A DNA stretch of 64,000 nt from an uncultured SAR116 cluster alpha proteobacterium (GTDB lineage Bacteria; Pseudomonadota; Alphaproteobacteria; Puniceispirillales; Puniceispirillaceae), in contig CACNSW010000001.1 in assembly GCA_902623185.1 (NCBI GenBank), forward strand, positions 1-64,000, in the 5' to 3' direction. A model generated the notes under the pieces. It saw only the letters and a list, made by a program, of their open reading frames with translations, had not been told where the DNA came from and made no database searches. Each line of letters starts with the position of its first letter. The first letter of the stretch is position 1. Shown in pieces: positions 9,971 through 20,439 of the stretch. The position numbers and the translations under genes are program-made.

Positions 9971-10204
9971 TTAGAACCAGCGCACCATGCCAATAATTCC
10001 AGCAATTGCATAGAAAAATTGAAGAAATAAAATACCAACATGCCGACCAAGATAGGCCCATAATCCGATCGCGATAGCTGAAATAAGAAGCAATGAAAAA
10101 CCAACAAACTCTGCGCCAATATTGAACGCTACAAGCAACGAATATATAATTGCAGAGAAAACTCCAAACCATTCCAGATATTTAGAATTTCCAAATAGAT
10201 TCAT
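9971..10204 (-). CDS. Small membrane protein upstream of lysE
   Basis: A 77-residue protein with two to three hydrophobic segments (about residues 11-28, 33-49 and 55-75). I do not recognise a family. Its stop codon abuts the lysE start, so it is translated with the exporter and may be an accessory subunit or simply share its promoter. Codon content and tight coupling argue that it is real. Confidence 0.6.
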   Translation of the reverse strand: MNLFGNSKYLEWFGVFSAIIYSLLVAFNIGAEFVGFSLLLISAIAIGLWAYLGRHVGILFLQFFYAIAGIIGMVRWF

Positions 10205-10921
10205 TGTCTATTGTTTTTGACGCACACTCAGCACATCCCCAGTAGTTAAAGGTTATAAAAAGAAAAACTTGCAGCGATCCAAACGCACTTTTTTATATTT
10301 AAAGTTTCTCAAACAAAAAGCCAACTCGTGAAATTCACGTTTCCCTCGGTAAGTGAAAACCTAAAGCCACTAGGATAAGAACAAATCAGCAATATCTTGT
10401 TGAATCCCTTTTATCTGGACCTTAAATCTATTTAGAAACACGGACAACGCAACAATTCATTGACCATGTCTGTCGGGCGCTAGTTTTTCAACTCTGTTAA
10501 GAGACTTCATCTAATAAAATTATTCTGCACGTCAGTTAATTTTCGAACACTTTAGCTAAAGACCTCAAAAAAACTACGATGGTCACCTCTGCATGATTTG
10601 TTAAAACACTCCGTACTCTGCACGGCAGGACACTAACAGGAATATCTCATAAGAGCTCCAAATTATAATTTAATCTCTACCAAATAATTTTTCGTCTTAC
10701 TAAACCTCTTTTGACAATCTAACCGCAATAACGGCCGTGCATCATTTTCTCAGACATTTCGGTATATTCAACGTTTTAGAAATCACGTAATCAGATAATT
10801 TTCTTGGTTGAGGATCTTTTCTCAACCCACAATAATTTTTTTCTTCTAAATGTCCTAAAGTTTTCTTCCTTTCAACGGTGCGCGTTTGGCTCAATTCGCC
10901 ATGGGATTAAAACAATAACAC
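10205..10921. other. AT-rich gene-free stretch
   Basis: About 700 bases, visibly AT-rich compared with the flanking genes. I found no convincing open frame on either strand; a 66-codon frame at 10804-11004 has poor composition and overlaps the end of the formyltransferase gene. A hairpin at 10806-10827 is described separately. Together with 10922-13392 it forms a compositionally distinct block. Confidence 0.6.
10806..10840 (+). terminator. Hairpin followed by T-run
   Basis: The stem GGTTGAG (10806-10812) pairs with CTCAACC (10821-10827) around an 8-base loop, followed by ACAATAA and then a run of Ts near 10836. The shape suits a plus-strand intrinsic terminator, but there is no plus-strand gene just upstream. 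It may instead be a remnant, or a processing structure at the 3' end of the minus-strand message. Confidence 0.35.
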
Positions 10922-11731
10922 TCACTTCACCTGTTTCTGCAACATCCAAAAGCGGATCTGTTGACCTAAAGTTGGAACAAAATATTCACTACTGTCTGGG
11001 ATAAAGATATGAGGTTTAGAAAATATTTTTCCATTAACGGAGTAACTATCGATCGCTCGTACCTGGCTTAGCGCTATTTCTACCATGCCCTTCCAGCTTA
11101 GAGACATATAAGTTTCTTCCTTAGACGGCAAAATAAATCCTTGTTCAACCACAGGACCTGTATCGATACCTTCATCAACAAGAAAACAAGTCCAACCGAT
11201 GTTTTTATTGTCCTCATTATAAATTGCCCAAAATGGAGAGTGTGCTCCTCGGTACATAGGAGTTATGCCCGGATGACCACCAATAATATACTTTACACCC
11301 TCTAAATCTCTTATATCCTTTCCAACCCAAGCCCTTGTATGTACAACAAGAATTTCCGGCTCCATCTCTTTAATAAAATCACGCTGTGAAGAAAAGCTAT
11401 CACCAAAGACTGTTGGCACTGCCCTTTCACTTATTGTTTGTTTATTTTTTTCGTCGTCAAAAATACCTGACTTCAATTTTATATCGCGTTTTTTGTTTCT
11501 AACTAAATAAACAAGTCTCGCAAGAATCTGCGAACTCGTTTTCACCCAACCTCGCCGTCTCACCGACTTGATTATATATTTTAAAGGCATCCCGCCTATT
11601 TTATCATCAGCTATACAAACTCCAACAACGTTAACATCATGCCTGAGTAAAGTTGCTAGCGTGTTTCTATTTTGAGCTTCATTTCCTAAAAGTGCTATAA
11701 CCCTTGGCTTAAGTTTTCTTTTAACACTCAT
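10922..11731 (-). CDS. Formyltransferase family protein (sugar or amine N-formylation)
   Basis: A 269-residue protein with the formyl-transferase fold shared by Met-tRNA, GAR and sugar N-formyltransferases, which use N10-formyltetrahydrofolate. The key block is GGHPGITPMYRGAHSPFWAI (about residues 150-169), containing the HPG and YRG elements, followed by GIDTGPVVEQG (190s). It lacks the C-terminal tRNA-binding domain of Fmt. It overlaps the polysaccharide deacetylase gene by 4 nt (ATGA), suggesting joint action on a glycan: deacetylation followed by N-formylation. That coupling is inference. Base composition is AT-rich relative to neighbours. Confidence 0.82.
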   Translation of the reverse strand: MSVKRKLKPRVIALLGNEAQNRNTLATLLRHDVNVVGVCIADDKIGGMPLKYIIKSVRRRGWVKTSSQILARLVYLVRNKKRDIKLKSGIFDDEKNKQTISERAVPTVFGDSFSSQRDFIKEMEPEILVVHTRAWVGKDIRDLEGVKYIIGGHPGITPMYRGAHSPFWAIYNEDNKNIGWTCFLVDEGIDTGPVVEQGFILPSKEETYMSLSWKGMVEIALSQVRAIDSYSVNGKIFSKPHIFIPDSSEYFVPTLGQQIRFWMLQKQVK

Positions 11732-12513
11732 AACGGCGCATCATTTTTTTTCACATAGATTTTATAAAAAAATTTCAGCCGCACCCGAATGAATTCCTTT
11801 GCCGCTCGAAAAAGGCGAGCTCTGATAAAACCTTTTCCGATCGCCCACCGACTTATTTCAGATGGGCTAGTAGTATTTTTGGGGCATACACGACCCAAGA
11901 CAAGAACACCAAATTTTTTGTAAACTGTAAAATTAGGTTCTGAGGTAAAAAGAAACTTGATGCCTACTTCACCTGCAGAGCGAATAGTATCCAAATCCAT
12001 ATCGCCGCCTGGAACAGAAGCTGTTGTGACTTCTTCATTTAAAATCTTTTCGAGTATTTCTTTACACTGTCTCCACTCATTAATTTTTTCACAATAGCTT
12101 AAATCTCGAAATATAGATGGATGATTATGGCTATGAGCGCCAATTATATGACCATTTTTTCTAATACCTCTAATTTGTTCAGCATTCAGAAAAGTGGGTT
12201 TACCAATCATGGATGTAGTAACAAAAAAATGCCCAACTAATTTTTTATTTTCCAAGATTTCCGCGATGTCAACCGCCGAAACCCCGCCATCATCAAATGT
12301 AAGTATTAACGTTGTTTTATTACCGGTTTTTGGGAATGTAGTAACATCCTCTGAACTATTGAAATGTTTGAGTATCAATTTCAAATCACTTTTAAAATGA
12401 GAAACCTTATGCTGGTAAGGCAGAGCACCGGTTCTTTGAAAACCACTGCTTTCTGGATTATCAGTGACCTCATGATACAAGAATGAGATGGTCTTGCTGC
12501 TCAACGGACACAC
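11728..12513 (-). CDS. Polysaccharide deacetylase (NodB-fold) family protein
   Basis: A 261-residue carbohydrate esterase family 4-type protein, metal-dependent enzymes that remove acetyl groups from N-acetyl sugars. Motif 1 is TLILTFDDGG (about residues 68-77), motif 2 is GAHSHNHP (about 126-133), and a later SVPGGDMD block fits motif 3. No signal peptide is seen, so it probably acts on a cytoplasmic precursor. The start codon is a GTG at 12513. It is translationally coupled to the downstream formyltransferase by an ATGA overlap. Confidence 0.87.
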   Translation of the reverse strand: MCPLSSKTISFLYHEVTDNPESSGFQRTGALPYQHKVSHFKSDLKLILKHFNSSEDVTTFPKTGNKTTLILTFDDGGVSAVDIAEILENKKLVGHFFVTTSMIGKPTFLNAEQIRGIRKNGHIIGAHSHNHPSIFRDLSYCEKINEWRQCKEILEKILNEEVTTASVPGGDMDLDTIRSAGEVGIKFLFTSEPNFTVYKKFGVLVLGRVCPKNTTSPSEISRWAIGKGFIRARLFRAAKEFIRVRLKFFYKIYVKKNDAPL

Positions 12514-12924
12514 CTTTAGTTGAAGGATTTAATAGTGTCAGCGGTAGACCAAAGTTCCGTTGGAACAATTTTGGAATATAAATGCATCATCCCCTTAACT
12601 CTTTGCTAATTCCTAATTTTGTCCATAATAGAATCTTTATTTTCAGAAAGGATCTCGATCATGCTGTGATGACTTTTCAGCTATGTTTGAGCGAAAGATT
12701 ACCTCTCTATAATTAAAAAACACCACGTATAATTAACATTTAAGAACATCAAACAACGCTTTTAAACTCATGTCCTCCTAAAACGTGAAACAATGTCTAA
12801 GAATCCTTTAGTCTATGCCTCATCAACATTCAATAGTGTGCACGTTAAAGGGATATGTTTTAGTTTTATGTTTTTTATCACGTAGAAACTTTCCAAGTTT
12901 CCTATAATTATTTCAAATCAGTTT
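12514..12924. other. AT-rich gene-free stretch
   Basis: About 410 bases of AT-rich sequence between the deacetylase and GNAT genes. I see no open frame with plausible coding character and no clear structured RNA. It should contain the promoter for the minus-strand deacetylase-formyltransferase pair, but no strong -35/-10 pair stands out. Confidence 0.55.
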
Positions 12925-13374
12925 TTATAATTCTTTGATAAAGTAAATTCGTTCAAAACCATCAACGGTATCCCTTTTAAACTCCGAATAACCAATTCGT
13001 TTATACCAATCAATGTTTTCATACATTTTTACATGAGTGTATAATTGAATTGTTGCCGCTGACTCAGAGACAAAGTCTTCCACGTGTCTTATAAGTTGCG
13101 TTCCTAAACCTTGTTTTGCTTTAGTAGGATAAATAGCAATATTTTCTAACCAATGTTCATTGTTTCTTAATGCGAGAATAGCATATCCCATTATCCGACT
13201 ACTATCAGTATCCTCAATAACAAAGACATAGTCCTCATTTAGGTGTTTTAGAAAATCAGCAACCATTGGTGCTGGCTTTTTTCCAATCAAATCAACGTAT
13301 TTTTTATAGGCTTTTGATGCTATTTTCTCTATTTGAGACTTGTCGAAAGGTGTTCCTTTTCTAATTTTATACAT
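12925..13374 (-). CDS. GNAT family N-acetyltransferase
   Basis: About 149 residues with a GNAT fold. Acetyl-CoA binding is indicated by ENIAIYPTKAKQGLGTQLIRHVEDF (second half of the protein; the QGLGTQL turn is the pyrophosphate loop), followed by LYTHVKMYENIDWYKRIGYSE, the typical C-terminal GNAT beta-bulge region. I chose the ATG at 13374, which has AAGG 5 bases upstream; an ATG at 13392 would add six residues. Its AT-rich composition matches the deacetylase block. Substrate is unknown. Confidence 0.82.
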   Translation of the reverse strand: MYKIRKGTPFDKSQIEKIASKAYKKYVDLIGKKPAPMVADFLKHLNEDYVFVIEDTDSSRIMGYAILALRNNEHWLENIAIYPTKAKQGLGTQLIRHVEDFVSESAATIQLYTHVKMYENIDWYKRIGYSEFKRDTVDGFERIYFIKEL

Positions 13375-13420
13375 TGAAACCTTATTTCTCATAAACTATT
13401 GATGTATAGAGGAAAGTCTT

Positions 13421-13914
13421 TTATTCCCACTCAATCGTTCCGGGTGGTTTTGAAGTAACGTCATAAGTCACTCGGTTGACGCCTATGACGTCATTTACGA
13501 TCCGAGTAGCGGTGCGCGAAAGAAAATCATGCGTGAAAGGATAGCTGTCAGCCGTCATACCATCGCTTGAAATGACAGCTCTCAGCACGCAAGCGTAGTC
13601 ATAAGACCTTGCATCACCCATAACACCGACGGTCCGCACCGGTAGAAGCACCGCAAAAGCCTGCCAGATCTTATCGTAGAGCCCAGCCTTTCGTATCTCA
13701 TCAATATAGATGGCATCAGCCTCTCGCAAGATAACCAACTTTTCTCTGGTAACTGCGCCCGGAATACGGATAGCAAGGCCCGGTCCAGGAAACGGATGGC
13801 GCGAAACCAGTACCTCTGGTAGGCCAAGTTCACGTCCCAAGGATCGCACTTCATCCTTGAACAATTCTCGCAATGGCTCTACGAGCTCGAGTGCCATGTC
13901 ATTGGGAAGGCCCC
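13421..13914 (-). CDS. guaA: GMP synthase GuaA, C-terminal part (after frameshift)
   Basis: This frame carries the rest of GMP synthase, from [17 protein letters not shown] through the dimerisation domain to the canonical end [10 protein letters not shown]. It includes [14 protein letters not shown] and [17 protein letters not shown], both strongly conserved in the GuaA C-terminal domain. The natural reading frame enters from the upstream half; removing one G from the six-G run (minus strand, 13911-13916) joins the halves as [10 protein letters not shown], exactly the family sequence. An ATG at 13897 could start an isolated fragment, but a free C-terminal domain would not be active alone. See the companion entry. 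Confidence 0.9.
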
Positions 13915-14975
13915 CCTACATTGTGGTGCGACTTGATTGTTACCGCATCACCCCCTGCCGCTGAAATACTCTCAATCACATCAGGGTAGAGCGTTCCTTG
14001 TGCCAGAAACCTCGCACCATCAATCTTTGCGGCCTCGATGTCAAAGACCTCTATGAAGCTATTACCAATAATTTTACGCTTTAGCTCCGGATCACTAACG
14101 CCCTCCAACCGACAAAGAAACAGCTCGCCGACATCCTTATAGATCAGCGGGATGTTGTAATGCTCGCCAAAAAGCCCAATAACCTCGTCGGCCTCGCCAG
14201 CTCGCAACAGGCCATGATCAACAAAAACACAAGTCAATTGCTCGCCAATCGCTTCATGGAGCAACACCGCAGCGACGGACGAATCAACACCGCCCGATAG
14301 GCCACAAATCACTCTACCGTCACCAACCTGTGCACGAATGGCGGCGATGGCCCGTTGGCGATATGCGGCCATCGACCAACTGCCAGAACAACCACAGATG
14401 CCAAGGGCAAAACGCGATAGCAAGCGGTCGCCCCCTTCAGTATGAACAACCTCAGGATGGAACTGGACGCCAAAATATTTGCGCACCTCATCGGCAACCG
14501 CAGCAAAAGGTGCGCCGGCAGATTTTGCTACTACAACAAAACCGTCAGGCAATTCGGCAACATAATCACCATGACTCATCCAGACAGTACGATTTAGGGC
14601 ATTACCATCCCAAACTCCCTCAAACAATGTCGACGGCTCTATTATCTGCAGTTCGGCACGTCCAAATTCACGACTTGTTCCTTGCTCGACGCGCCCGCCG
14701 AGTTGCTCGCACATTGCCTGTTGGCCATAACAGATGCCAAGCAGAGGAACGGCTAAATCAAAAACAATTTGCGGGATGCGCGGCGTATCCGCCATTGCTA
14801 CAGATGCCGGGCCACCCGAGAGGATAATTCCTCGCGGCTTGGCCTCCCTGATTTGATCCCTTGATACAGTGCACGGAAAAATTTTGGTGTAGACACCTGC
14901 TTCCCTTAGACGCCGCGCAATTAATTGCGTAACCTGCGAACCAAAATCAATAATTAGGATCAAATCGTTTGTCAT
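13899..14975 (-). CDS. guaA: GMP synthase GuaA, N-terminal part (before frameshift)
   Basis: GMP synthase aminates XMP to GMP using glutamine and ATP. This part has the class I glutamine amidotransferase domain ([13 protein letters not shown] near residue 10, the nucleophile in [10 protein letters not shown] near 80, and [12 protein letters not shown] near 170). It continues with the ATP pyrophosphatase domain and its PP-loop [12 protein letters not shown] near 225. The frame runs out at ...HHNVGGPSQ because of an extra G in a homopolymer. The gene is normally needed for guanine nucleotide synthesis, so an intact protein is expected in the living cell. It lies with guaB in one minus-strand cluster, 43 bases downstream of the rRNA methyltransferase. 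Confidence 0.93.
   Translation of the reverse strand: MTNDLILIIDFGSQVTQLIARRLREAGVYTKIFPCTVSRDQIREAKPRGIILSGGPASVAMADTPRIPQIVFDLAVPLLGICYGQQAMCEQLGGRVEQGTSREFGRAELQIIEPSTLFEGVWDGNALNRTVWMSHGDYVAELPDGFVVVAKSAGAPFAAVADEVRKYFGVQFHPEVVHTEGGDRLLSRFALGICGCSGSWSMAAYRQRAIAAIRAQVGDGRVICGLSGGVDSSVAAVLLHEAIGEQLTCVFVDHGLLRAGEADEVIGLFGEHYNIPLIYKDVGELFLCRLEGVSDPELKRKIIGNSFIEVFDIEAAKIDGARFLAQGTLYPDVIESISAAGGDAVTIKSHHNVGGPSQ
13911..13916 (-). other. Homopolymer frameshift site in guaA
   Basis: Six consecutive Cs on the plus strand (Gs in the coding strand). With five, the two guaA halves fuse in frame; with six, the N-terminal frame ends at the TGA a few codons on. This is the classic signature of a homopolymer length error, though a real mutation cannot be excluded. 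Confidence 0.85.
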
Positions 14976-15018
14976 CTTGCCTATCCCAGATGTATCGCTT
15001 TTTGTTTCTCAAATTGCA

Positions 15019-16338
15019 TCAGCGTAGACGTGCCTGTATTACCGCCATGAAAAACCCGTCCGTGCCGTCACGCCCAGAAAGCAACCTTAACGTTCCGTTT
15101 TCCAGTGGCGGACATGAACCTCCTTGCTGCGCAGCAATGGTGTCCTGCCAAATCTTACCAATATCAGCCAACTCCAATTCTGGCGCCTCCGCCAGAAGAC
15201 GATCTATTTGCGCTGGACCCTCACTTGCCAAAACAGAACAGGTAATATAAATCAACCGTCCGCCGGGCATAACCATGGCTCTTCCTTTGTCAAGTAATTG
15301 CGCCTGCAGTCTGTTGTAGCAAGCTAAGTCGTCGCTGCTGCATCGCCAGCGAGCATCGACTTGCCGCCGCCATGTACCAGACCCTGTACAGGGCGCATCA
15401 ATCACTACACGGTCGAACTTGCGACGCCAGCGTTTGGTCCCCCATCTGTCACCAACATGCTTACGTTCAATATTGTGGATGCCTGCTCGGCGTATTCGTT
15501 CTCCGCCAAGCTCCAACCGCTCAGCATCCCGATCAAGCGCCAAAACACGGCCCTTGTTCTGCATTTGAGCCGCCATCACCAGGGCTTTGCCCCCGGCGCC
15601 CGCGCACATATCGACGACCTGCATACCCGGCCGCGCATCGCAAAGCAGTGCCGTAATCTGAGATCCCTCATCTTGATATTCAAATAGCCCATTCTTCCAT
15701 TCGGGCAAACCCTCGGTACGAGTTCGTTTATCTAGCCGAATGCCGATAGGCGAGAGCCTATTAAAATGGCATTTGATACCACGACCAGCAAATTTTTCCC
15801 GAAGTACACGCCTATCGCTGAGTTTCACTGGATTGATTCGAACATCAGTTGCAGCTTCACCCTGCAAGGCTAGTAGTTCGTTTTCAGTCGCGTCACCCAA
15901 CGCTGCAATAGCATCCTCCATCAGAAAATCCGGCCACTCAAGTGCAACATGGTAGGGCATATCAGGATCATCAAGCTGCCGCTCCGCCAATTGCCTAATA
16001 AGCTCAAGCTCAGAGTCACTCAGCGCTGTCGCATTATGCTTACCCTCGCCACCAAACATAACCGCGATTTCTGAAGGTGCCTGTTGGTCGACCAATATCT
16101 GTGCGGCAATCATGATGCTACGGGCTGTGACCTCATATTCACACTGCTGCAAATGCCAAAACAAACGTGCCCAGGCCCGATGAACCTGCCAGAACATCTT
16201 TGAGATCGCGTGCCGGTCTCCCGAGCCTGCGTAACGTCGGCGTTGCAAACCCTTACGCAGCCCGTAGCCAGCGAGATGGGTTTTCTCCATCTCGTCGAGG
16301 ATCTCAATTACAGCTGCAAGCCGAGCGGCTGGCGTCAT
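15019..16338 (-). CDS. rsmB: RsmB/NOP family rRNA cytosine-C5 methyltransferase
   Basis: A 439-residue SAM-dependent RNA m5C methyltransferase of the RsmB (Sun/Fmu) group. An N-terminal NusB-like helical region precedes the catalytic domain. SAM-binding motif I is VVDMCAGAGGKAL (about residue 246), motif IV with the PC dyad is DAPCTGSGTWRR (about 325), and motif VI with the catalytic cysteine is ITCSVLASEG (about 378). The family methylates 16S rRNA C967 in E. coli; which base is modified here is not shown. It sits between guaA and guaB on the same strand, an arrangement I recall from other Alphaproteobacteria. Confidence 0.88.
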   Translation of the reverse strand: MTPAARLAAVIEILDEMEKTHLAGYGLRKGLQRRRYAGSGDRHAISKMFWQVHRAWARLFWHLQQCEYEVTARSIMIAAQILVDQQAPSEIAVMFGGEGKHNATALSDSELELIRQLAERQLDDPDMPYHVALEWPDFLMEDAIAALGDATENELLALQGEAATDVRINPVKLSDRRVLREKFAGRGIKCHFNRLSPIGIRLDKRTRTEGLPEWKNGLFEYQDEGSQITALLCDARPGMQVVDMCAGAGGKALVMAAQMQNKGRVLALDRDAERLELGGERIRRAGIHNIERKHVGDRWGTKRWRRKFDRVVIDAPCTGSGTWRRQVDARWRCSSDDLACYNRLQAQLLDKGRAMVMPGGRLIYITCSVLASEGPAQIDRLLAEAPELELADIGKIWQDTIAAQQGGSCPPLENGTLRLLSGRDGTDGFFMAVIQARLR

Positions 16339-16443
16339 GAATTTGTCATCTTAAAAGGAGACCATTAACATAAAGGTGCCTGACACAATTTAGAAACCAT
16401 TTACTGACAATTGATAATCAAAGCTATAGCTGGTCCATGCCAT

Positions 16444-17967
<1,524 letters not shown>

Positions 17968-18053
17968 CTATATCCAAGCGTAGTTGCGAATCATAGCCCC
18001 TAAATCGAAGAAAATCAGCTTTCACCAGTCGCATTCTCTTGTCCCGCATCTTC

Positions 18054-18824
18054 TTAACTATTCGCCATATTAACAACGCCATTGCCAAGACCTTTACCAT
18101 GAAAACCTGTTGCCAACACATAACTTTCAATCGAATCCTTACGACTTGCAGCAGGTTTTACATGGCGTACCGATTTAAAATTGTGCTTCATGATATTGAG
18201 GACATCACGCTCGGCACCACCACGAAAACATTTTGCCAAAAAGAACCCATCCCGTTTAAGAATTTCAAACGCGAAATCTAATGCCACCTCGAGCAAAGCC
18301 ATAGTTCTAAGATGGTCCGTTGGGCGGTGTCCAGTTGTGGCAGCTGCCATGTCGCTAAGCACCCCATCGGCAGTTCCACCAACTGCGTCACGGACGCATT
18401 CCATCATGGCGCTATCCATTATGTCTCCAACAAAAATTTCAGCATCGAGGATGACCTCAGTTTCCAGTAGATCAATTCCCACAAGGCGGGCTAAACCCTG
18501 TCCCAATTTCGTTCGCATTGATGCTACCTGCATCCAGCCACCGGGCGCGCAACCTAAATCAACAATAGCCATGCCGGGCTGGAACAATTTGTAGCGATCA
18601 TCAATTTGTTCGAGCTTCAACGCTGCGCGTGACCGAAATCCGCGGGTTTTGGCCTCAGCGACGAAAGGGTCATTCAACTGGCGGGTCAGCCAACGCTGCG
18701 ACGACACCTTGCGGCCACGCATCTTTTTTGGTTGGCGCGTTAGGCCAGCCTTGCCGCGATAACTGCGCCCCGATGATCCTTTTTTGGCACCCGAGCGGCC
18801 GCCAACTTTACCACTGTCTTTCAT
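18054..18824 (-). CDS. rlmE: 23S rRNA 2'-O-methyltransferase RlmE (FtsJ/RrmJ)
   Basis: A 256-residue RlmE-type enzyme that methylates the ribose of U2552 in the 23S rRNA A-loop. The SAM motif is IVDLGCAPGGWMQVA (about residue 86). The catalytic K-D-K-E tetrad can be placed: Lys in FRSRAALKLEQID, Asp in VLSDMAAATTGHR, Lys in FFLAKCFRGG and Glu in SIESYVLA. The first 40 residues are a basic Lys/Arg/Gly-rich extension, longer than in E. coli RlmE (209) and typical of alphaproteobacterial versions. It lies upstream of guaB on the same strand. Confidence 0.93.
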   Translation of the reverse strand: MKDSGKVGGRSGAKKGSSGRSYRGKAGLTRQPKKMRGRKVSSQRWLTRQLNDPFVAEAKTRGFRSRAALKLEQIDDRYKLFQPGMAIVDLGCAPGGWMQVASMRTKLGQGLARLVGIDLLETEVILDAEIFVGDIMDSAMMECVRDAVGGTADGVLSDMAAATTGHRPTDHLRTMALLEVALDFAFEILKRDGFFLAKCFRGGAERDVLNIMKHNFKSVRHVKPAASRKDSIESYVLATGFHGKGLGNGVVNMANS

Positions 18825-18991
18825 CCCACTCGAAACCTTCCAGAAAGCATACCGCCAAGTACAACATATCTTTTACTGATTAGTTGAATTAATAACAGGT
18901 TATTGAACAAGGTGGCAAAAACATTACATTCCAGCCTCTCCATTCCTTCTATGCTGCGCCAGACGCTAAGATTTTGAGGCTTAAATTCGAA

Positions 18992-20413
18992 ATGACGACA
19001 GCACCCGAAAATACAGTGGAAAGGGCACAACAGTCCGAGCAGGAACTTGGCTGGGCTTATCATCACTGGCAGAATATTTCGCTGGCAATGCCTATTGTCA
19101 TCGGCGCGCTGTCGGTGATTGGCATCTCGACAGCAGACATTATCGCTATGGGTTGGATCGATAGCATCAATCTAGCGGCAGGCTCACTTGGCCAGCGTTA
19201 TTACCAGCCAGTATATTTCTTTGCACTAGGTATGACCTTGCCAGTTGGCGCGTTAGTAGCACAGGCGCTAGGTTCGCGCAATGACCGCCAGATCCGGCGT
19301 ACCTTGAGGCAGGGGCTATTGCTCGGCATTGCAATTGGCATTATATTTGCACCAATAATACTTACTGGCCCAACAATTCTTGTCTGGCTAGGGCAAGACC
19401 CCGAACTCTCCCACATGGCAACGGGCTTCTTGTTCTGGTCCGCAATCGGCCTGCCCTTCAATTTTACCTTCTTCGTGCTGCGGCAATATTTAGTGGCGCA
19501 TCAGCGGCCGCTTCCGCAAGTCATCGCAACACTCTTAGGACTCGCCATCAACATTATCGGCAATCATGCCTTTGTTGAGGGATTTGGCCCGTTGCCGCCA
19601 ATGGGGTTGGCCGGAATAGCGTTAGCAACGAGCCTGACCTGGTTGCTGGTCAGCTTCGGCCTGATAATTTACATCACCAACTCTGAGCCATTTAAATCCT
19701 CAAAACCCTTTCAGCGGCTCTGGGTTATGGATTGGAAGATCACCCACCGAATCATAGCATTGGGCCTTCCAATTGGACTGACAATTGTTGCCGAAAGCGG
19801 TATGTTCATAGCTATTAGCCTGATCATTGGCCTGTTTGGTGCCGCCGGATTAGCGGCTAGTGCGATTGCTAACCAGATTGCCGCAGTGGCCTTCATGGTG
19901 CCAATTGCATTGGGGCAGGCAGGAACGATCCGCGTCGCCAATTATGCCGGTAAGCAGGACAGGCAAAATCTGAGACGAAGCGCGCATTCGGTGATGCTGA
20001 TCGGCATTCTTGTGACCTCAGTCACGATGATAATTCTACTGATCTGGCCAGAGGCACTCGTTGAAATTTACCTCGATCATGATGACCCGTTGCTTGACGA
20101 GGTAGTCGCACTGGCCTTGCCAATGGTGTTGATTGCTGCATTATTCCAGATTCCTGACGGATTGCAGGGCATCGCTAATTCGATCCTGCGTGGGTTGAAC
20201 GATACCCGCATTCCGGCCTTGCTGGCTATCGGCAGTTTCTGGCTTTTTGGCATTGGCGGTGGAACCTTAATGGGTTTTACTTTGGGGATGGGGCCTGTTG
20301 GCGTTTGGGCCGGCCTATTGTTTGGTCTAACTGCTTCTGCGTTAACGCTAACATGGCGGATGCAGCGCGGTCTGAACAGAATGAAGGCCGGGGGTCAGAT
20401 CCTATCGGGATGA
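18992..20413 (+). CDS. MATE family multidrug/metabolite efflux transporter
   Basis: A 473-residue inner-membrane transporter of the MATE family (NorM-like), about twelve hydrophobic segments, exporting cationic compounds against Na+ or H+. Family elements include the N-terminal SLAMPIVIGALSVIGISTADIIAMGWID, here split across residues 30-60, and the later ANQIAAVAFMVPIALGQAGTIRVANYAG (second half), with duplicated halves visible. I chose the ATG at 18992 (MTTAPENTVE); the open frame begins at a TTG at 18974. It is followed 26 bases later by glnE. Confidence 0.9.
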   Translation: MTTAPENTVERAQQSEQELGWAYHHWQNISLAMPIVIGALSVIGISTADIIAMGWIDSINLAAGSLGQRYYQPVYFFALGMTLPVGALVAQALGSRNDRQIRRTLRQGLLLGIAIGIIFAPIILTGPTILVWLGQDPELSHMATGFLFWSAIGLPFNFTFFVLRQYLVAHQRPLPQVIATLLGLAINIIGNHAFVEGFGPLPPMGLAGIALATSLTWLLVSFGLIIYITNSEPFKSSKPFQRLWVMDWKITHRIIALGLPIGLTIVAESGMFIAISLIIGLFGAAGLAASAIANQIAAVAFMVPIALGQAGTIRVANYAGKQDRQNLRRSAHSVMLIGILVTSVTMIILLIWPEALVEIYLDHDDPLLDEVVALALPMVLIAALFQIPDGLQGIANSILRGLNDTRIPALLAIGSFWLFGIGGGTLMGFTLGMGPVGVWAGLLFGLTASALTLTWRMQRGLNRMKAGGQILSG

Positions 20414-20439
20414 TCTCGTTCGCATGATGATCTGGTTGT

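Noticed and set aside
10804..11004. Plus-strand 66-codon frame
   Set aside because: Begins in an AT-rich hairpin, overlaps the formyltransferase end and has no protein-like pattern.
13899..13920. Programmed frameshifting in guaA
   Set aside because: No known guaA frameshifting and no stimulatory structure evident; a homopolymer indel is simpler.
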